Origin: Flexithrix dorotheae DSM 6795
GTDB taxonomy: Bacteria > Bacteroidota > Bacteroidia > Cytophagales > Flammeovirgaceae
Length of the DNA: 50,107 nt
Direction of reading: 5' to 3'
NCBI RefSeq assembly: GCF_000379765.1
Contig: NZ_KB903452.1
Location: forward strand, 40,321-90,427
The notes below the pieces were generated by a model, which saw nothing but the letters and a program-made list of their open reading frames with translations, ran no database searches and had not been told where the DNA came from. The first letter of the stretch is position 1; each line of letters starts with the position of its first letter. The position numbers were made by a program, and so were the translations under genes. Shown piece by piece: positions 34,215 to 44,100 of the stretch.

Positions 34215-36059
34215 CTACTTCGAATCATACCATTTCTTCATTGTATAAAAGGCTTTTTTCTTTACACCAGTTTCAGAGATTAAACCTTTTCTGTTGTACC
34301 CATCCTGAATACCGGGGAGTAATCTTTTGGGAGATTTAAAGTCTTTCAATAGCCAGGGAGTAGTGCCTCTCAGGAATGGAATCTTGTTGAACATAACGAT
34401 ATTATGCTGGTAAACATCGTTCTGGAAATCTTCCGTCCAAACTTGTTTTTTATTACCAAAGTAGCCTTGTAAAGCACCACCTCCAAACTCGCTAATAATT
34501 AAAGGTTTGGTGTATTTCATTTCCCATCGCATGGTGTCTGCTTTCTCAGGAGTGCCCACATACCATCCAAAATATTCATTACAGCCATAAACATCAAGGT
34601 ACTCAGCCAGTGGGTCTTCCAACATCACTGTATTGGGTTTATCTTCCGGTACATGGATTTCCAGGGCTGCAGTAACAAGTCTGGTTGGGTCTGTTTTTTT
34701 GGAATATTTCGCCAAATTGGAAATAAAAGTGAGTCTGCTATCACTCAGTGGTGTTTCATTTGCCATCGACCACATAATTACCGATGCCCTGTTGCGGTCT
34801 CTGGTAATCACTTCTGTCAACTGATTTTGAGCGTTTTTATAAGTATCAGGGTTATCCCATAGAATCGTCCAGTAAACAGGGTTTTCTGCCCAAACCATGA
34901 TACCCATTTCGTCCGCCACCCTGATCATATTTTCATTGTGTGGGTAGTGTGCCAGCCTTACAAAATTACAGCCCAGTTCCTTTGCCCAACCCAGTAAAAT
35001 CTGAGCTTCATCTCGGCTAAATGCCCTTCCAAATCGATAAGGAGCTTCTTCATGAATACAGATTCCCTTTAAAAATACAGGCTTTTTATTCAGCAAAATA
35101 TCATAGCCATCTACGGAAATATCCCTGAAGCCAATTTTGTCGGTTAGAGTTTCAGATGGCGTTTTGATAGACACTTCATATAACTTGGGATTAGCCGGAG
35201 ACCACAAATCCAGTTTGGCTTTAAATGAAAACTGAGCATAACCTTTTTCGTCTGTGCTTACTTTTTCATTGATGCCAGCTTCAGGAATTTCAATAGCAAT
35301 TTTTTGTTTTTCCGAAGCGCCTTCTATTTGCACCCAACCTTCTATCTGGTTCAGTGTTCCATTTTTGAGGTTGATACTATACTGTTTCACAAAAGATTTC
35401 GGTAATGCTACAAGACTTACAGACCGGGTAATTCCTCCATAATTCCACCAGTCGAAATTTACAGTGGGCACAGCTTCTCTTTTCCTGGTATTATTTACCC
35501 TTAGCACAAGATGATTTTCTCCATCCTCTAAAAGGTCGGTCACTTCAAAATTGAAAGGGGTAAAACCGCCAATATGGTCGCCCAGTTTTTTGCCATTCAG
35601 GTAAACATTCGCTTCATAATTTACACCTCCAAAGTAAATGAACTGACGTTTGTCTGCATCTTTTGTATATTGAAAAGAACGCTTATACCAAACACTTCCT
35701 TCATAATATTCGAGTTCCTTAAGCTGGGAATTCCAGTCTCCAGGAACGTTTACCAATGGTGATTTGTCAAAATCATATTCAATTCTGTCAGACATGTTTT
35801 GAGGTTTGGCATTGGCAGCAAAGCTGTTGGCCGGAGCATTAGGCTTAAGCCTGTAATCCAAATAGCCCACTTCCATCGGGTCGATAATTATTCGCCATTT
35901 GCCATCAAGGGAAAATGTATTTCTGCCCTGGATATTGATGATTAAATTTTCAGCGGGGTTATCCGGAATTGGTGTTTGGGCAATACCCTGAAAAATGATT
36001 AGGCAGAAGAAGTAAGTGTGTAATAAATTAATCTTTATTAAATTATTTTTCAATTTCAT
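34215..36059 (-). CDS. GH2 glycoside hydrolase, beta-glucuronidase-like
   Basis: This is a 614-residue secreted enzyme with a Sec signal (ending near GIAQ). It has the GH2 order: sugar-binding jelly roll (about 45-225), immunoglobulin-like domain (225-320) and TIM barrel (320-610). The acid/base is E435 in SMANETP and the nucleophile E524 in IISEFGGGA. Near the C-terminus N589-R590-K591 (GYNRKG) aligns with the NxK motif by which beta-glucuronidases recognise the substrate carboxylate, so a uronidase is more likely than a galactosidase. It is the last gene of a five-gene operon, 13 bases after the sulfatase stop, and may act on uronates after desulfation (inference). Confidence 0.9.
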   Translation of the reverse strand: MKLKNNLIKINLLHTYFFCLIIFQGIAQTPIPDNPAENLIINIQGRNTFSLDGKWRIIIDPMEVGYLDYRLKPNAPANSFAANAKPQNMSDRIEYDFDKSPLVNVPGDWNSQLKELEYYEGSVWYKRSFQYTKDADKRQFIYFGGVNYEANVYLNGKKLGDHIGGFTPFNFEVTDLLEDGENHLVLRVNNTRKREAVPTVNFDWWNYGGITRSVSLVALPKSFVKQYSINLKNGTLNQIEGWVQIEGASEKQKIAIEIPEAGINEKVSTDEKGYAQFSFKAKLDLWSPANPKLYEVSIKTPSETLTDKIGFRDISVDGYDILLNKKPVFLKGICIHEEAPYRFGRAFSRDEAQILLGWAKELGCNFVRLAHYPHNENMIRVADEMGIMVWAENPVYWTILWDNPDTYKNAQNQLTEVITRDRNRASVIMWSMANETPLSDSRLTFISNLAKYSKKTDPTRLVTAALEIHVPEDKPNTVMLEDPLAEYLDVYGCNEYFGWYVGTPEKADTMRWEMKYTKPLIISEFGGGALQGYFGNKKQVWTEDFQNDVYQHNIVMFNKIPFLRGTTPWLLKDFKSPKRLLPGIQDGYNRKGLISETGVKKKAFYTMKKWYDSK

Positions 36060-36072
36060 TATTTATAGTAGA

Positions 36073-37476
36073 TTAGTTTAAGTTTTCCTGAAGTTGCAAT
36101 CTAAGGCTTTGTATCCTTTCTGTGAAATTTTCATCATTGGCTAAGTTTTTTTTCTCTAAATGGTCTGTCCTGTGATCATACAATTCCTCTAAAAAAAAAC
36201 CATTTTGTGTGGAAGGATTTTCCCATTGGATAAATCTAAAATCAGGTGTTCGTATGGAATTGCCCACAAGACTGTCCCGGGGAATTTGTGAGATGGCAAA
36301 ATTTCTTTTTTTATTAAAAAGGTCTTCTCCCTGTAAATCTACTGGTGTTTCAAACCCACATAGTTTTGCCAATGTAGGATAAATATCTATAGTTTCTACT
36401 ATATTATTCACAACTTTAGGTGATGCTCCGGGGGCTTTTATAATTAAAGGAACTCTGGTATCAATATCCATATTGGAGTGTTTGCTCCATCGTCCATATT
36501 CTCCCAGTTTCCAGCCATGATCTCCCCAAACTACCACAATGGTATTTTCTGCCAGGTTTAGCTGTTCCAGTTTTTCCATTAACAAACCCACCTGGGCATC
36601 TATAAAACTGACACAGGCAAAATAACCCAGTTTTAAATGCCGGGAAAGGGAGTCGTGATAGGGTTCTTCAATGTTGATATCAAGATAACTCCCGGGTTCT
36701 GACCATTCTCTGAAAATGTAAGGGGCTGCATTTTGCGGTAGACTGTCCAGGTTAGGAAGCGGGATATTTTTACTTTGATACAAATCCCAGTATTTTTTTG
36801 GAGCAGTGAAAGGAAGGTGTGGTTTATAATAGCCAACGCCCAGAAAAAATGGCTTTCCGTTTTCCTTCATCATCTGAAGGGCTTCAATGGCCTTTTCTGT
36901 TACCATTCCATCAGGATAGGCATTGTCTGGTACATCTACCGATTCGGTTGCCGTACTTTTATGGCCATTGTTCGATGCGGCAATTTCAATATTTTCCCTG
37001 CTGGCATAAGCCTGAATAGGATGATCCATGGGCGGTAACCAACAGGGTTTATCCCAAGAAAGATCATCCTGTAAGTCCTTACTATTGTGGTAGATTTTCC
37101 CAAACCCCTGACTCTGATAGCCTTTCGACTTAAAAAATTGTGGAAGGGTAACGGCATTGGGTAATTGCTTTCGAAAATGAGTTTTCAGGTCCATTACTTC
37201 GGTTTGGGCAGGGCGCATACCAGTCAGTAAACTTGTTCTGGAAGGGGAACACCAGGATACAGAACAAAATGCCTGTTCAAAGCGAGTGCCTTCAGCAGCC
37301 AACTGATCGATATGGGGTGAAAACACCTCATTTATGCCATAACAACCCAATTCTGGCCTTAAATCATCAATGGTAATAAATAGAATATTTGGAGGGTTAT
37401 GGGAACGATCTTTCTGACAACCTGAAAATAAAACCACTAAACCCCATCCCCATAAAATTAATTTTGAACGCCACAT
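36073..37476 (-). CDS. Type I sulfatase lipoprotein (iduronate-2-sulfatase-like)
   Basis: The 467-residue enzyme has a lipoprotein signal (LFSGC, C20). The sulfatase signature is CSPSRTSLLTG: C76 is the cysteine converted to formylglycine by an anaerobic maturase and R80 its partner. Metal ligands include D37-D38 (ITIDDLRP) and the later WGDHGWKLGEYG. The overall pattern (PPNILFITIDDLRPELGCYG, FLGVGYYKPHLPF, KHSNMDIDTRVPLI) resembles iduronate-2-sulfatases and the S1_7 group, which act on 2-sulfated uronates and on ulvan or other algal sulfated sugars. The start overlaps the upstream beta-helix gene by 19 bases. No maturase gene is in the window. Confidence 0.92.
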   Translation of the reverse strand: MWRSKLILWGWGLVVLFSGCQKDRSHNPPNILFITIDDLRPELGCYGINEVFSPHIDQLAAEGTRFEQAFCSVSWCSPSRTSLLTGMRPAQTEVMDLKTHFRKQLPNAVTLPQFFKSKGYQSQGFGKIYHNSKDLQDDLSWDKPCWLPPMDHPIQAYASRENIEIAASNNGHKSTATESVDVPDNAYPDGMVTEKAIEALQMMKENGKPFFLGVGYYKPHLPFTAPKKYWDLYQSKNIPLPNLDSLPQNAAPYIFREWSEPGSYLDINIEEPYHDSLSRHLKLGYFACVSFIDAQVGLLMEKLEQLNLAENTIVVVWGDHGWKLGEYGRWSKHSNMDIDTRVPLIIKAPGASPKVVNNIVETIDIYPTLAKLCGFETPVDLQGEDLFNKKRNFAISQIPRDSLVGNSIRTPDFRFIQWENPSTQNGFFLEELYDHRTDHLEKKNLANDENFTERIQSLRLQLQENLN

Positions 37477-38837
37477 TTTTCTATGATGGTTTGAATTTTT
37501 TGTTGATTTTCGAAAAATGATTTTAAATTATTTTCCTGCTTTAATTCCTCTGGCAAATTAGGGATATTAATAAAAAAGTTATTTTCAAATTTACCAGCTG
37601 GGATTATTTCATAACCGAAATAGGCTAAACCATTACCCACAAAAATATTTCCTTTATAATTGACATCCTTAGGCAATCCATCCCAACTTCGATGACCCAA
37701 AATGGATTTCGTTCCACCACCTGCAATCACGATATTATCTTCTATATATCCTTTCACCACCCGACTAACAATGGCTATCGAACCTGTGCCGGAAGACGCA
37801 TTATTGGTATGGTCATTCACACTAATATTATGGCGAATAATGTTGTCATGTCCATTATCATCATGACCGAAAAGCATATATCCGGGGCCTTCGTTATCAT
37901 GGCTGTAGTTATATTGAATGATGCAATTTGTAGAACTGTTGTCAATGGAAAAAGGTGCGCCATCTCTGTCAAATGCTGCTTTGCATTGATAGCCTTCGTT
38001 AAATTGGAGAATACAGTGGTCGCTATCGTACCACCATATCCCATTGGAAATAGCCACCAGACCAGTCCTCCAGACTTCATTGTATTCCATTATCCCATCT
38101 TTACATTGCCTGATAATCGCTCCATCCCGCACAATGTCATGAATTTTATTATTCCGAATGCTTACGCCTAAAATGGGGTAGGTAACTTCTCCATCTGCTA
38201 TTCCCTTATTAACCTTGTAATCGCTCCCAATGCTTATACCACAGCTTCCCAAATCGTGTAGATGACAATTTTCTATGATGATTCCATTCCACCAACTGGG
38301 CTTTTCGTCTTTATTGGCTTTAAAAACTATCCCGCCTTTTGTTTTTGGGGGATAGGAAATATTTGCCGCTTCATCGAAAACAGCATAGACCTCCACATGA
38401 TCAATCCTGACCTGAGACAATTCCCCGGCATCTTTGGCTTCCATCAATATACCGTTTTCTCCTTTTGGATTGGTAATAACCAGATGTTCTACGGTAATAA
38501 ATTCGGGATTGGTAATATGAATGGCTGCTTTATTTTCATCGCCATCAATTACGGGATTATTGCCAGTGCCATATCTGGATATCACAATTGGCTGCTCCCT
38601 GCTGCCTTGGGCATTTTCCAAAAATATTCCTCCGGTCAAAGTATCGTTTGCGAGCACAAGAAGACTGTCTCCGGGTTTTAGGAAAATACTTTCCAGAGGT
38701 TTGGAAGATTTCCAGGCAGCATCCGGAGATTTTCCGTTATGCTTATCATTTCCACCTGAAGGATTGATATAAAAATTGGTGGCAAATATCCACTGATGAA
38801 AACAGCTCAAGATTATAAATGTGAATATAAGTTTCAT
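37458..38837 (-). CDS. Secreted right-handed parallel beta-helix protein, probable polysaccharide lyase or glycan hydrolase
   Basis: The 459-residue protein starts at ATG 38837; a TTG nine bases earlier is less likely. The Sec signal is MKLIFTFIILSCFHQWIFA. It opens with NFYINPSGGNDKHNGKSPDAAWKS, the usual head of chondroitinase-B/PL6-like and related beta-helix proteins. Regular helix turns follow with N, G and I at fixed spacing (VTVEHLVITN-like segments, IIENCHLHDLGSCGISIG, NNKIHDIVRDGAII, IIQYNYSHDNEGPG). I cannot fix the catalytic residues or a family number. It lies between the response regulator gene (15 bases away) and the sulfatase (overlapping) and is translated from the same operon. 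Confidence 0.8.
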   Translation of the reverse strand: MKLIFTFIILSCFHQWIFATNFYINPSGGNDKHNGKSPDAAWKSSKPLESIFLKPGDSLLVLANDTLTGGIFLENAQGSREQPIVISRYGTGNNPVIDGDENKAAIHITNPEFITVEHLVITNPKGENGILMEAKDAGELSQVRIDHVEVYAVFDEAANISYPPKTKGGIVFKANKDEKPSWWNGIIIENCHLHDLGSCGISIGSDYKVNKGIADGEVTYPILGVSIRNNKIHDIVRDGAIIRQCKDGIMEYNEVWRTGLVAISNGIWWYDSDHCILQFNEGYQCKAAFDRDGAPFSIDNSSTNCIIQYNYSHDNEGPGYMLFGHDDNGHDNIIRHNISVNDHTNNASSGTGSIAIVSRVVKGYIEDNIVIAGGGTKSILGHRSWDGLPKDVNYKGNIFVGNGLAYFGYEIIPAGKFENNFFINIPNLPEELKQENNLKSFFENQQKIQTIIEKCGVQN

Positions 38838-38852
38838 GTTTAACAAGTCAAT

Positions 38853-39542
38853 TTAGTATTGTAGAATAAACCCCCTTCCATGTACATTGGCAATTTGTAT
38901 GGCGGGATCAGCCTTCAGGTATTTCCTTAATTTGGCTACATGTACGTCCATGCTCCTTCGGTTGAAATAATCATTTTTCCCCCAGAGTTTGCTCAAGGCC
39001 ATTTCCCTCGGCAACAGCCTGTTTTGATGCTCAAAAAGTAGTTTTAACAGCTGGATTTCCTTCTCTGATAAATGAATTTCTTTCTGTTTGATCACCAGCT
39101 TTTTTAGTGCCCAGTAAATCGTATACTCACCCAAGTGGTCAATCGCATTATCTTTAGCAATTGGACCCGGCTGCGTTCTTTTTAAAATGGCCTGAATTCT
39201 GGCCACCAGCTCCTCTTCATCTATGGGTTTCACTAGGTAATCGTCTGCCCCGAGTTTAAATCCTTTTAGTTTGTCTATTTTCATTCCCTTGGCTGTTAAA
39301 AAAATTACCGGCTGATCAGGACTGATCTCTTTAATTTTTCCCACCAGTGAAAATCCATCCTGTCCGGGTAACATCACATCAATAATACAAAGATCGAATT
39401 CATCCTTTTTGAAAGCCTGTTCCCCTTTTAGCCCATCATCCATCAGGGAAACTTTAAACCCCTGCATGTCCAGGTATTCGGAAAGTGCATAGCCAAGCGT
39501 AGGATTATCTTCAACCAGTAATATTTTAGCCGATGGATTCAT
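38853..39542 (-). CDS. OmpR-family response regulator
   Basis: This is a 229-residue regulator. The receiver domain (about 5-120) has the acidic pair E11-D12, phospho-acceptor D55 in CIIDVMLPG and the conserved lysine in FLTAKG. The C-terminal winged helix (about 135-228) shows SEKEIQLLKLLFEHQNRLLPREM, NRRSMDVHVAKLRKYL and VHGRGFILQY. It is translated from the same message as the sensor kinase, overlapping it by 17 bases, and resembles RprY-type regulators. The two tandem-repeat blocks at 32823 and 40951 are its likely binding sites: tandem direct repeats are the normal target for this family and one copy is upstream of its own operon. Confidence 0.95.
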   Translation of the reverse strand: MNPSAKILLVEDNPTLGYALSEYLDMQGFKVSLMDDGLKGEQAFKKDEFDLCIIDVMLPGQDGFSLVGKIKEISPDQPVIFLTAKGMKIDKLKGFKLGADDYLVKPIDEEELVARIQAILKRTQPGPIAKDNAIDHLGEYTIYWALKKLVIKQKEIHLSEKEIQLLKLLFEHQNRLLPREMALSKLWGKNDYFNRRSMDVHVAKLRKYLKADPAIQIANVHGRGFILQY

Positions 39543-40878
39543 GAGTAACTATTTGAGATGAAAAAACAGGAAAAGTAAGGATAAAACAAGAGCCTTTTCC
39601 CAACTGGCTTTTTAATTGAATATGACCGTTGTGCATTTCGATAATCAATTTCACGTAACTTAAGCCGAGCCCAAAACCTTTCACATTGTGTTGATCTCCC
39701 TGGCTGGAACGGAAAAACTTTTGAAATACCTGAGCATGGTCTGCATGAGCAATTCCAATACCTTTATCTTCAATGGACAACTCAATATTTTCGGAATTCC
39801 CACTGGTTGAAACCCTAATTTCCGGAGCTTGCTGGCTATATTTAATGGCATTATCAATCAGATTGTGTAGTACATTTCTGATATGCTCGCTATCGGCTAA
39901 AATAAATGGATTCGGACTCTTTAAATCAAATTGAATATTTCCTCCAGCCTCTTTTATCTGATAGCTATATAATTTTAAGTTTTCTTCCAAAAATTCATGA
40001 AGATTGATCGGGTGTAATTTCAGTTTTAAACTTCCCTCTTCCAGAGAAGCCAAATCCAACATTTTTTCAACCTTTCCCTTTAATAGTTGATTTTCCTGTT
40101 CAAGCAATTGAATGGGTTCCTTAGTCCTTTCATAATTCCCATTCTTTTGATGTTTTGCTATAATTTTAAAGATGACAGAAGAAGCAAAGATTGGGGTTTT
40201 GAGTTCGTGCGCCAGGTTATTTATAAAATCATTTTTCATATCCGAAATTTCCCGTTGCTGTCTTAAAGCCCAGAGTGTACTCATAAAACTTCCAAGCAAA
40301 ATCAATATAAGTAGAAAAGAAAGAATGAGTAAATATGCAATTTGCCGGATGAGAAATAAGTACTGGTTATGAAAGAAAATTCCAAAGCGGTATTTCCCCT
40401 TTCCCATTGCATTTCTCACCCGGTAGCCGGCCCTTTCGGAGTATTTACTAAAAGCATCAAGGTCAATGGCTTCATCAAGAGAACTCATCACCACCCTTTC
40501 GTGCTGAGTGCGGTAAAAAGCAAAATCGTATTTCAAAAATGAGAGTTTAAATTCATGCAATACACTGTCCATAATAAAATGGACATCCTGTTTTGATTGC
40601 TTTACAAGTCCTTCTTTTAAAGATTTTCCCTTTTCAAAATCCTGAAAGATTCGGATTAATTGTTGACTAACCACTTCATTTCCTTCAATGCCATGATGGA
40701 TTTCCAACAACACATCCACCATGGTTTCATTGAAATTTTGTTCCTGTAATTTAATCTCTACCCGAATGAGATATCCCTGCACGATTACCAGGGCAATCAG
40801 AGAGGAAGTCACCAATCCGATCATTAATTTGTGATGATGTCTTGCCAAATTTATCCAGCGATTTTTCCATCTGCTCAT
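39526..40878 (-). CDS. Sensor histidine kinase (RprX-like)
   Basis: The 450-residue membrane kinase has two membrane segments (about 18-40 and 177-203) flanking a periplasmic sensor of about 135 residues with no domain I can name. HisKA contains the phospho-acceptor in NNLAHELKTPI (H224). HATPase (about 330-440) has the N-box HIRNVLHNLIDNAIKYS, the G1 box EDKGIGI and the G2 box GFGLGLSYVK. It is the first gene of an operon that continues into the response regulator and then three saccharide-degrading enzymes, with no terminator between. The ligand may be glycan-derived or an envelope signal. Confidence 0.95.
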   Translation of the reverse strand: MSRWKNRWINLARHHHKLMIGLVTSSLIALVIVQGYLIRVEIKLQEQNFNETMVDVLLEIHHGIEGNEVVSQQLIRIFQDFEKGKSLKEGLVKQSKQDVHFIMDSVLHEFKLSFLKYDFAFYRTQHERVVMSSLDEAIDLDAFSKYSERAGYRVRNAMGKGKYRFGIFFHNQYLFLIRQIAYLLILSFLLILILLGSFMSTLWALRQQREISDMKNDFINNLAHELKTPIFASSVIFKIIAKHQKNGNYERTKEPIQLLEQENQLLKGKVEKMLDLASLEEGSLKLKLHPINLHEFLEENLKLYSYQIKEAGGNIQFDLKSPNPFILADSEHIRNVLHNLIDNAIKYSQQAPEIRVSTSGNSENIELSIEDKGIGIAHADHAQVFQKFFRSSQGDQHNVKGFGLGLSYVKLIIEMHNGHIQLKSQLGKGSCFILTFPVFSSQIVTHESIG

Positions 40879-40950
40879 AGGTGAAACAGCTTTAATTTCA
40901 GGATTGTTTTCAGAGCATAATTATCCAATTAATCCATTGAAAGCAAAGGA

Positions 40951-41038
40951 TTTAACATTCACTTAACACTTTTAACCTTCTCTTGGCTCTCTTTAACTTT
41001 CCCTTGTGTTTTATCAATAGAAAGGTATGCTAACTTTG
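40951..41038 (+). promoter_or_regulatory. Operator copy B and plus-strand promoter between the kinase and the fusion regulator
   Basis: TTTAACATTCACTTAAC begins the block. The conserved C positions are 40956, 40967, 40976 and 40997, with the same 11, 9, 21 spacing as copy A. The -7 element TAACTTTG (41031-41038) is a perfect consensus match, and its TTTG begins 38 bases after the last C, as in copy A. The promoter points to the fusion regulator at 41185. The block is also about 70 bases upstream of the minus-strand kinase operon, so it may control both directions. The remainder of 40879-41184 shows nothing else clear apart from a 27-codon open frame. Confidence 0.75.
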
Positions 41039-41184
41039 AAAAATCAATTTATTGGATAATTTAAAATTTCAGAAAAATGTACAGATTTTCAAAGTAACAC
41101 AAATATGATTATATTAAAACTTGGTGTCTTTTCTATTAAGACGGATGGATGTCAATTAAAAAAGCCTAGGTCGAAAACCAGTAA

Positions 41185-44100
41185 ATGATGAGATTTTTAC
41201 CAATATACCTGATACTACTATTATACTTTAATAATACTTTTTCACAAAAGAAATTAAGTGAGATAAAATTTGAGAATCTTTCGGTAGAACAGGGGCTTTC
41301 TAATAGTAAGGTAAATTGTATTTTTCAGGATTCCCAGGGCTTCATCTGGATAGGCACTACCAATGGACTGAATCGATATGACGGCTATGAGTTTAAAATT
41401 TTTATAAATGATAAAAATGATCCAGAATCCATTGTCGGAAATGGTATAAATAAAATTATTGAAGATCAAAAAGGCAGGCTTTGGATCGGTACTGAAAATG
41501 GGCTTGATATGTACGATAGAGAAAGGGAGGTATTTGTCCATTATCAAAATGACCCAAAAGATGGAAATGCTTTAGCTGATAACAAAGTATATGATTTGTT
41601 TCTGGACAAAATTTCGAAATCAAACACAAAACTATGGATTGGTACTCGAAATGGTTTGAATTGCTTTATTGTAGAAAGAGATACCTTCATCCACTACCCG
41701 GAAGGTGAAAATTTTTTAAGTCATTACAATGTCAAATCCATTGACCAAGATCGTGAAGGGAATCTTTGGATTGCCACTTTTGGTGGAGGTGTGAATTATT
41801 TAGAGACTTCTTCAGGGAAAATTAAGAGGTTTTTACATAATCCCAAAAACCCTAACTCTATCGGTCATAATCTTGCGCATACGCTAGCCATTGACAATAC
41901 TGGAGTTGTCTGGGTGGGAACCTTTGGGGGAGGACTGGACAAATATGAACCAAAAAATGGAAAATGGACTCATTATCCCTCTGGCCAAAATAATAATACC
42001 CTGAACCATGAAAGAGTAAGAGCTGTTTTTCCAGATAATTCTTCTGGAGAGTTTGGCGACTGTATTTGGGTAGGTACCTGGGGCGGTGGAATAAATTTAC
42101 TAAATAAAAGAAATGAAACTATTTCTCATTTGACATCAAACACTTTTTTAGAAAGTGGATTAAGAAGTAATACTATAAATACTTTCTATAAGGATAATAC
42201 AGGGATTCTTTGGGTAGGTACCTCAGATGGTATTCATAGATATGACCCAAAAATATTTAAAATTAAAAATATTAAATCTGAGCCTAAAGGATTAGGAGGT
42301 CTAGGTAATCATGAAATTGTGGTATTATTTACAGATTCACAGGATAGAATATGGATCGGAACCAGGGGAGGAGGGCTTAATTTGTATTTTCAAGAAACTG
42401 GTGAATTTGTTGCATTCAATCATAACCCCGAAAATCCCAATAGTTTGGTGGATAATTCTGTTACTGATATTAAAGAGGATAAGGAAGGAAATCTATGGAT
42501 TAGTACTGAAAATGGTTTATCAAAATTTAACGTCCAAAAAAAGGAGTTTAAAAATTTTCAATCTCTTCTAAAAAAAGAGGGAGAAGTAAAAAATAGTAAT
42601 ATCCATAGAATTTTTATTGATACTAAAGAAAATGTCTGGTTATTATATTGGTATGACGGTGTTGGTAAACTTAATATAAAAACAGAGGAGTTAACTCATT
42701 TTCAACACTTTGATACTAACCTGGAAAAATCGGAAAATAAACTCGCTCGCTCGATTTATGAAGATAAAAATGGAGATATATTCATTGGTACAACTTCATC
42801 TATTGAAAAGTGTAATCCAATTTCAGGAGAATTTGAACATTTTAATTTGAATCAGTCAATTACAGGAATTTGGCAGGATGAACTTAATAATTATTGGTTA
42901 ATTGCTGATGGTCACTTAACTCAGTTTAACTTTCTGACCTTAGAACAAAAGGTATTTCCAATTGAAGAAAATTATAATGTTTTACAAAGTTTTGTTATGG
43001 ATACCAAGGGAAAATTCTGGTTAGGAAGTAATAATGGAATTCATTTCTTTGATGTTCAAAATCAAAATTTTAAATATTATAATGAAAGGGATGGCCTTCA
43101 GGGAAGAGCTTTTAACTGGAATGCAGCAACCAGAAATGGAAAAGGAGAACTGTTTTTTGGTGGAAATAACGGATTCAATATTTTCCATCCTGACAGTCTA
43201 ATTGATAATCCCTATTTACCTAAAATTGTTTTAACTGAATTTAAACTATTTAATAAGATAGTTAAACCAAAGGAAGGATCTCTATTAAAAAACTCAATTT
43301 CCTCAGCAAAGGAGATAATTCTAAAATATGACCAAAATGTCATTTCCTTTGGTTTTGCTGCCCTGAATTATACATTATCTGCCAAAAACCAATACGCCTA
43401 TAGATTAGAAAACTTTGAAAATAACTGGAATAAAGTACTTGAACAAAGAACAGCAACTTATACTAATCTTGATGCAGGAAACTATGTTTTTAGAGTTAAA
43501 GCATCCAATAATGACGGGATTTGGAATGAGGAAGGAGTAGGTATAAAGGTAATTGTTTTACCCCCTTGGTGGGAGACTATTTGGTTTAGAGTTTTAATGG
43601 TAGCCCTTGTAATTGGTTTAGGAGTGTTATTTTATAAGTTGAGAACAAGGGCCCTGAAAAAACAAAAGAGAATATTAGCACACAAAGTCTCCATAAGGAC
43701 TAAGGAAGTTATGGATCAAAAAGAAGAAATTATCTTCCAGAAAAAAAATATAGAGGAGAAAAATAGGATGCTGGAAATACAACAAATTGCCTTAATTCAG
43801 AAACAGGTATCTTTAACAGAAACAAACCAAAAGTTGAAAATAGCCAATGACAGTTTAGAAAAACTGGCTAAGCTGATTCAGCAGGCCAATATTAAACTGG
43901 ACCAAGATAATGTCCTATTAAAACAAAAGGTAGAAGAAGAAACAAAAGCAAGAATAATGTTGAAAGGGGTAGATTTTGAAGAATTCAAAAAGATTTATCC
44001 TGATGCAAATTCATGTTATGCTTACTTAAATGAAATAAAGTGGAAAAATGGGTATCAATGCTTAAAATGTGGAAATGTGAACTATAGTTTGGGCAAAACG

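Noticed and set aside
34215-36059. Beta-galactosidase as the specific GH2 call
   Set aside because: The NRK segment at 589-591 aligns with the NxK motif of beta-glucuronidases, so a uronidase is the better reading.
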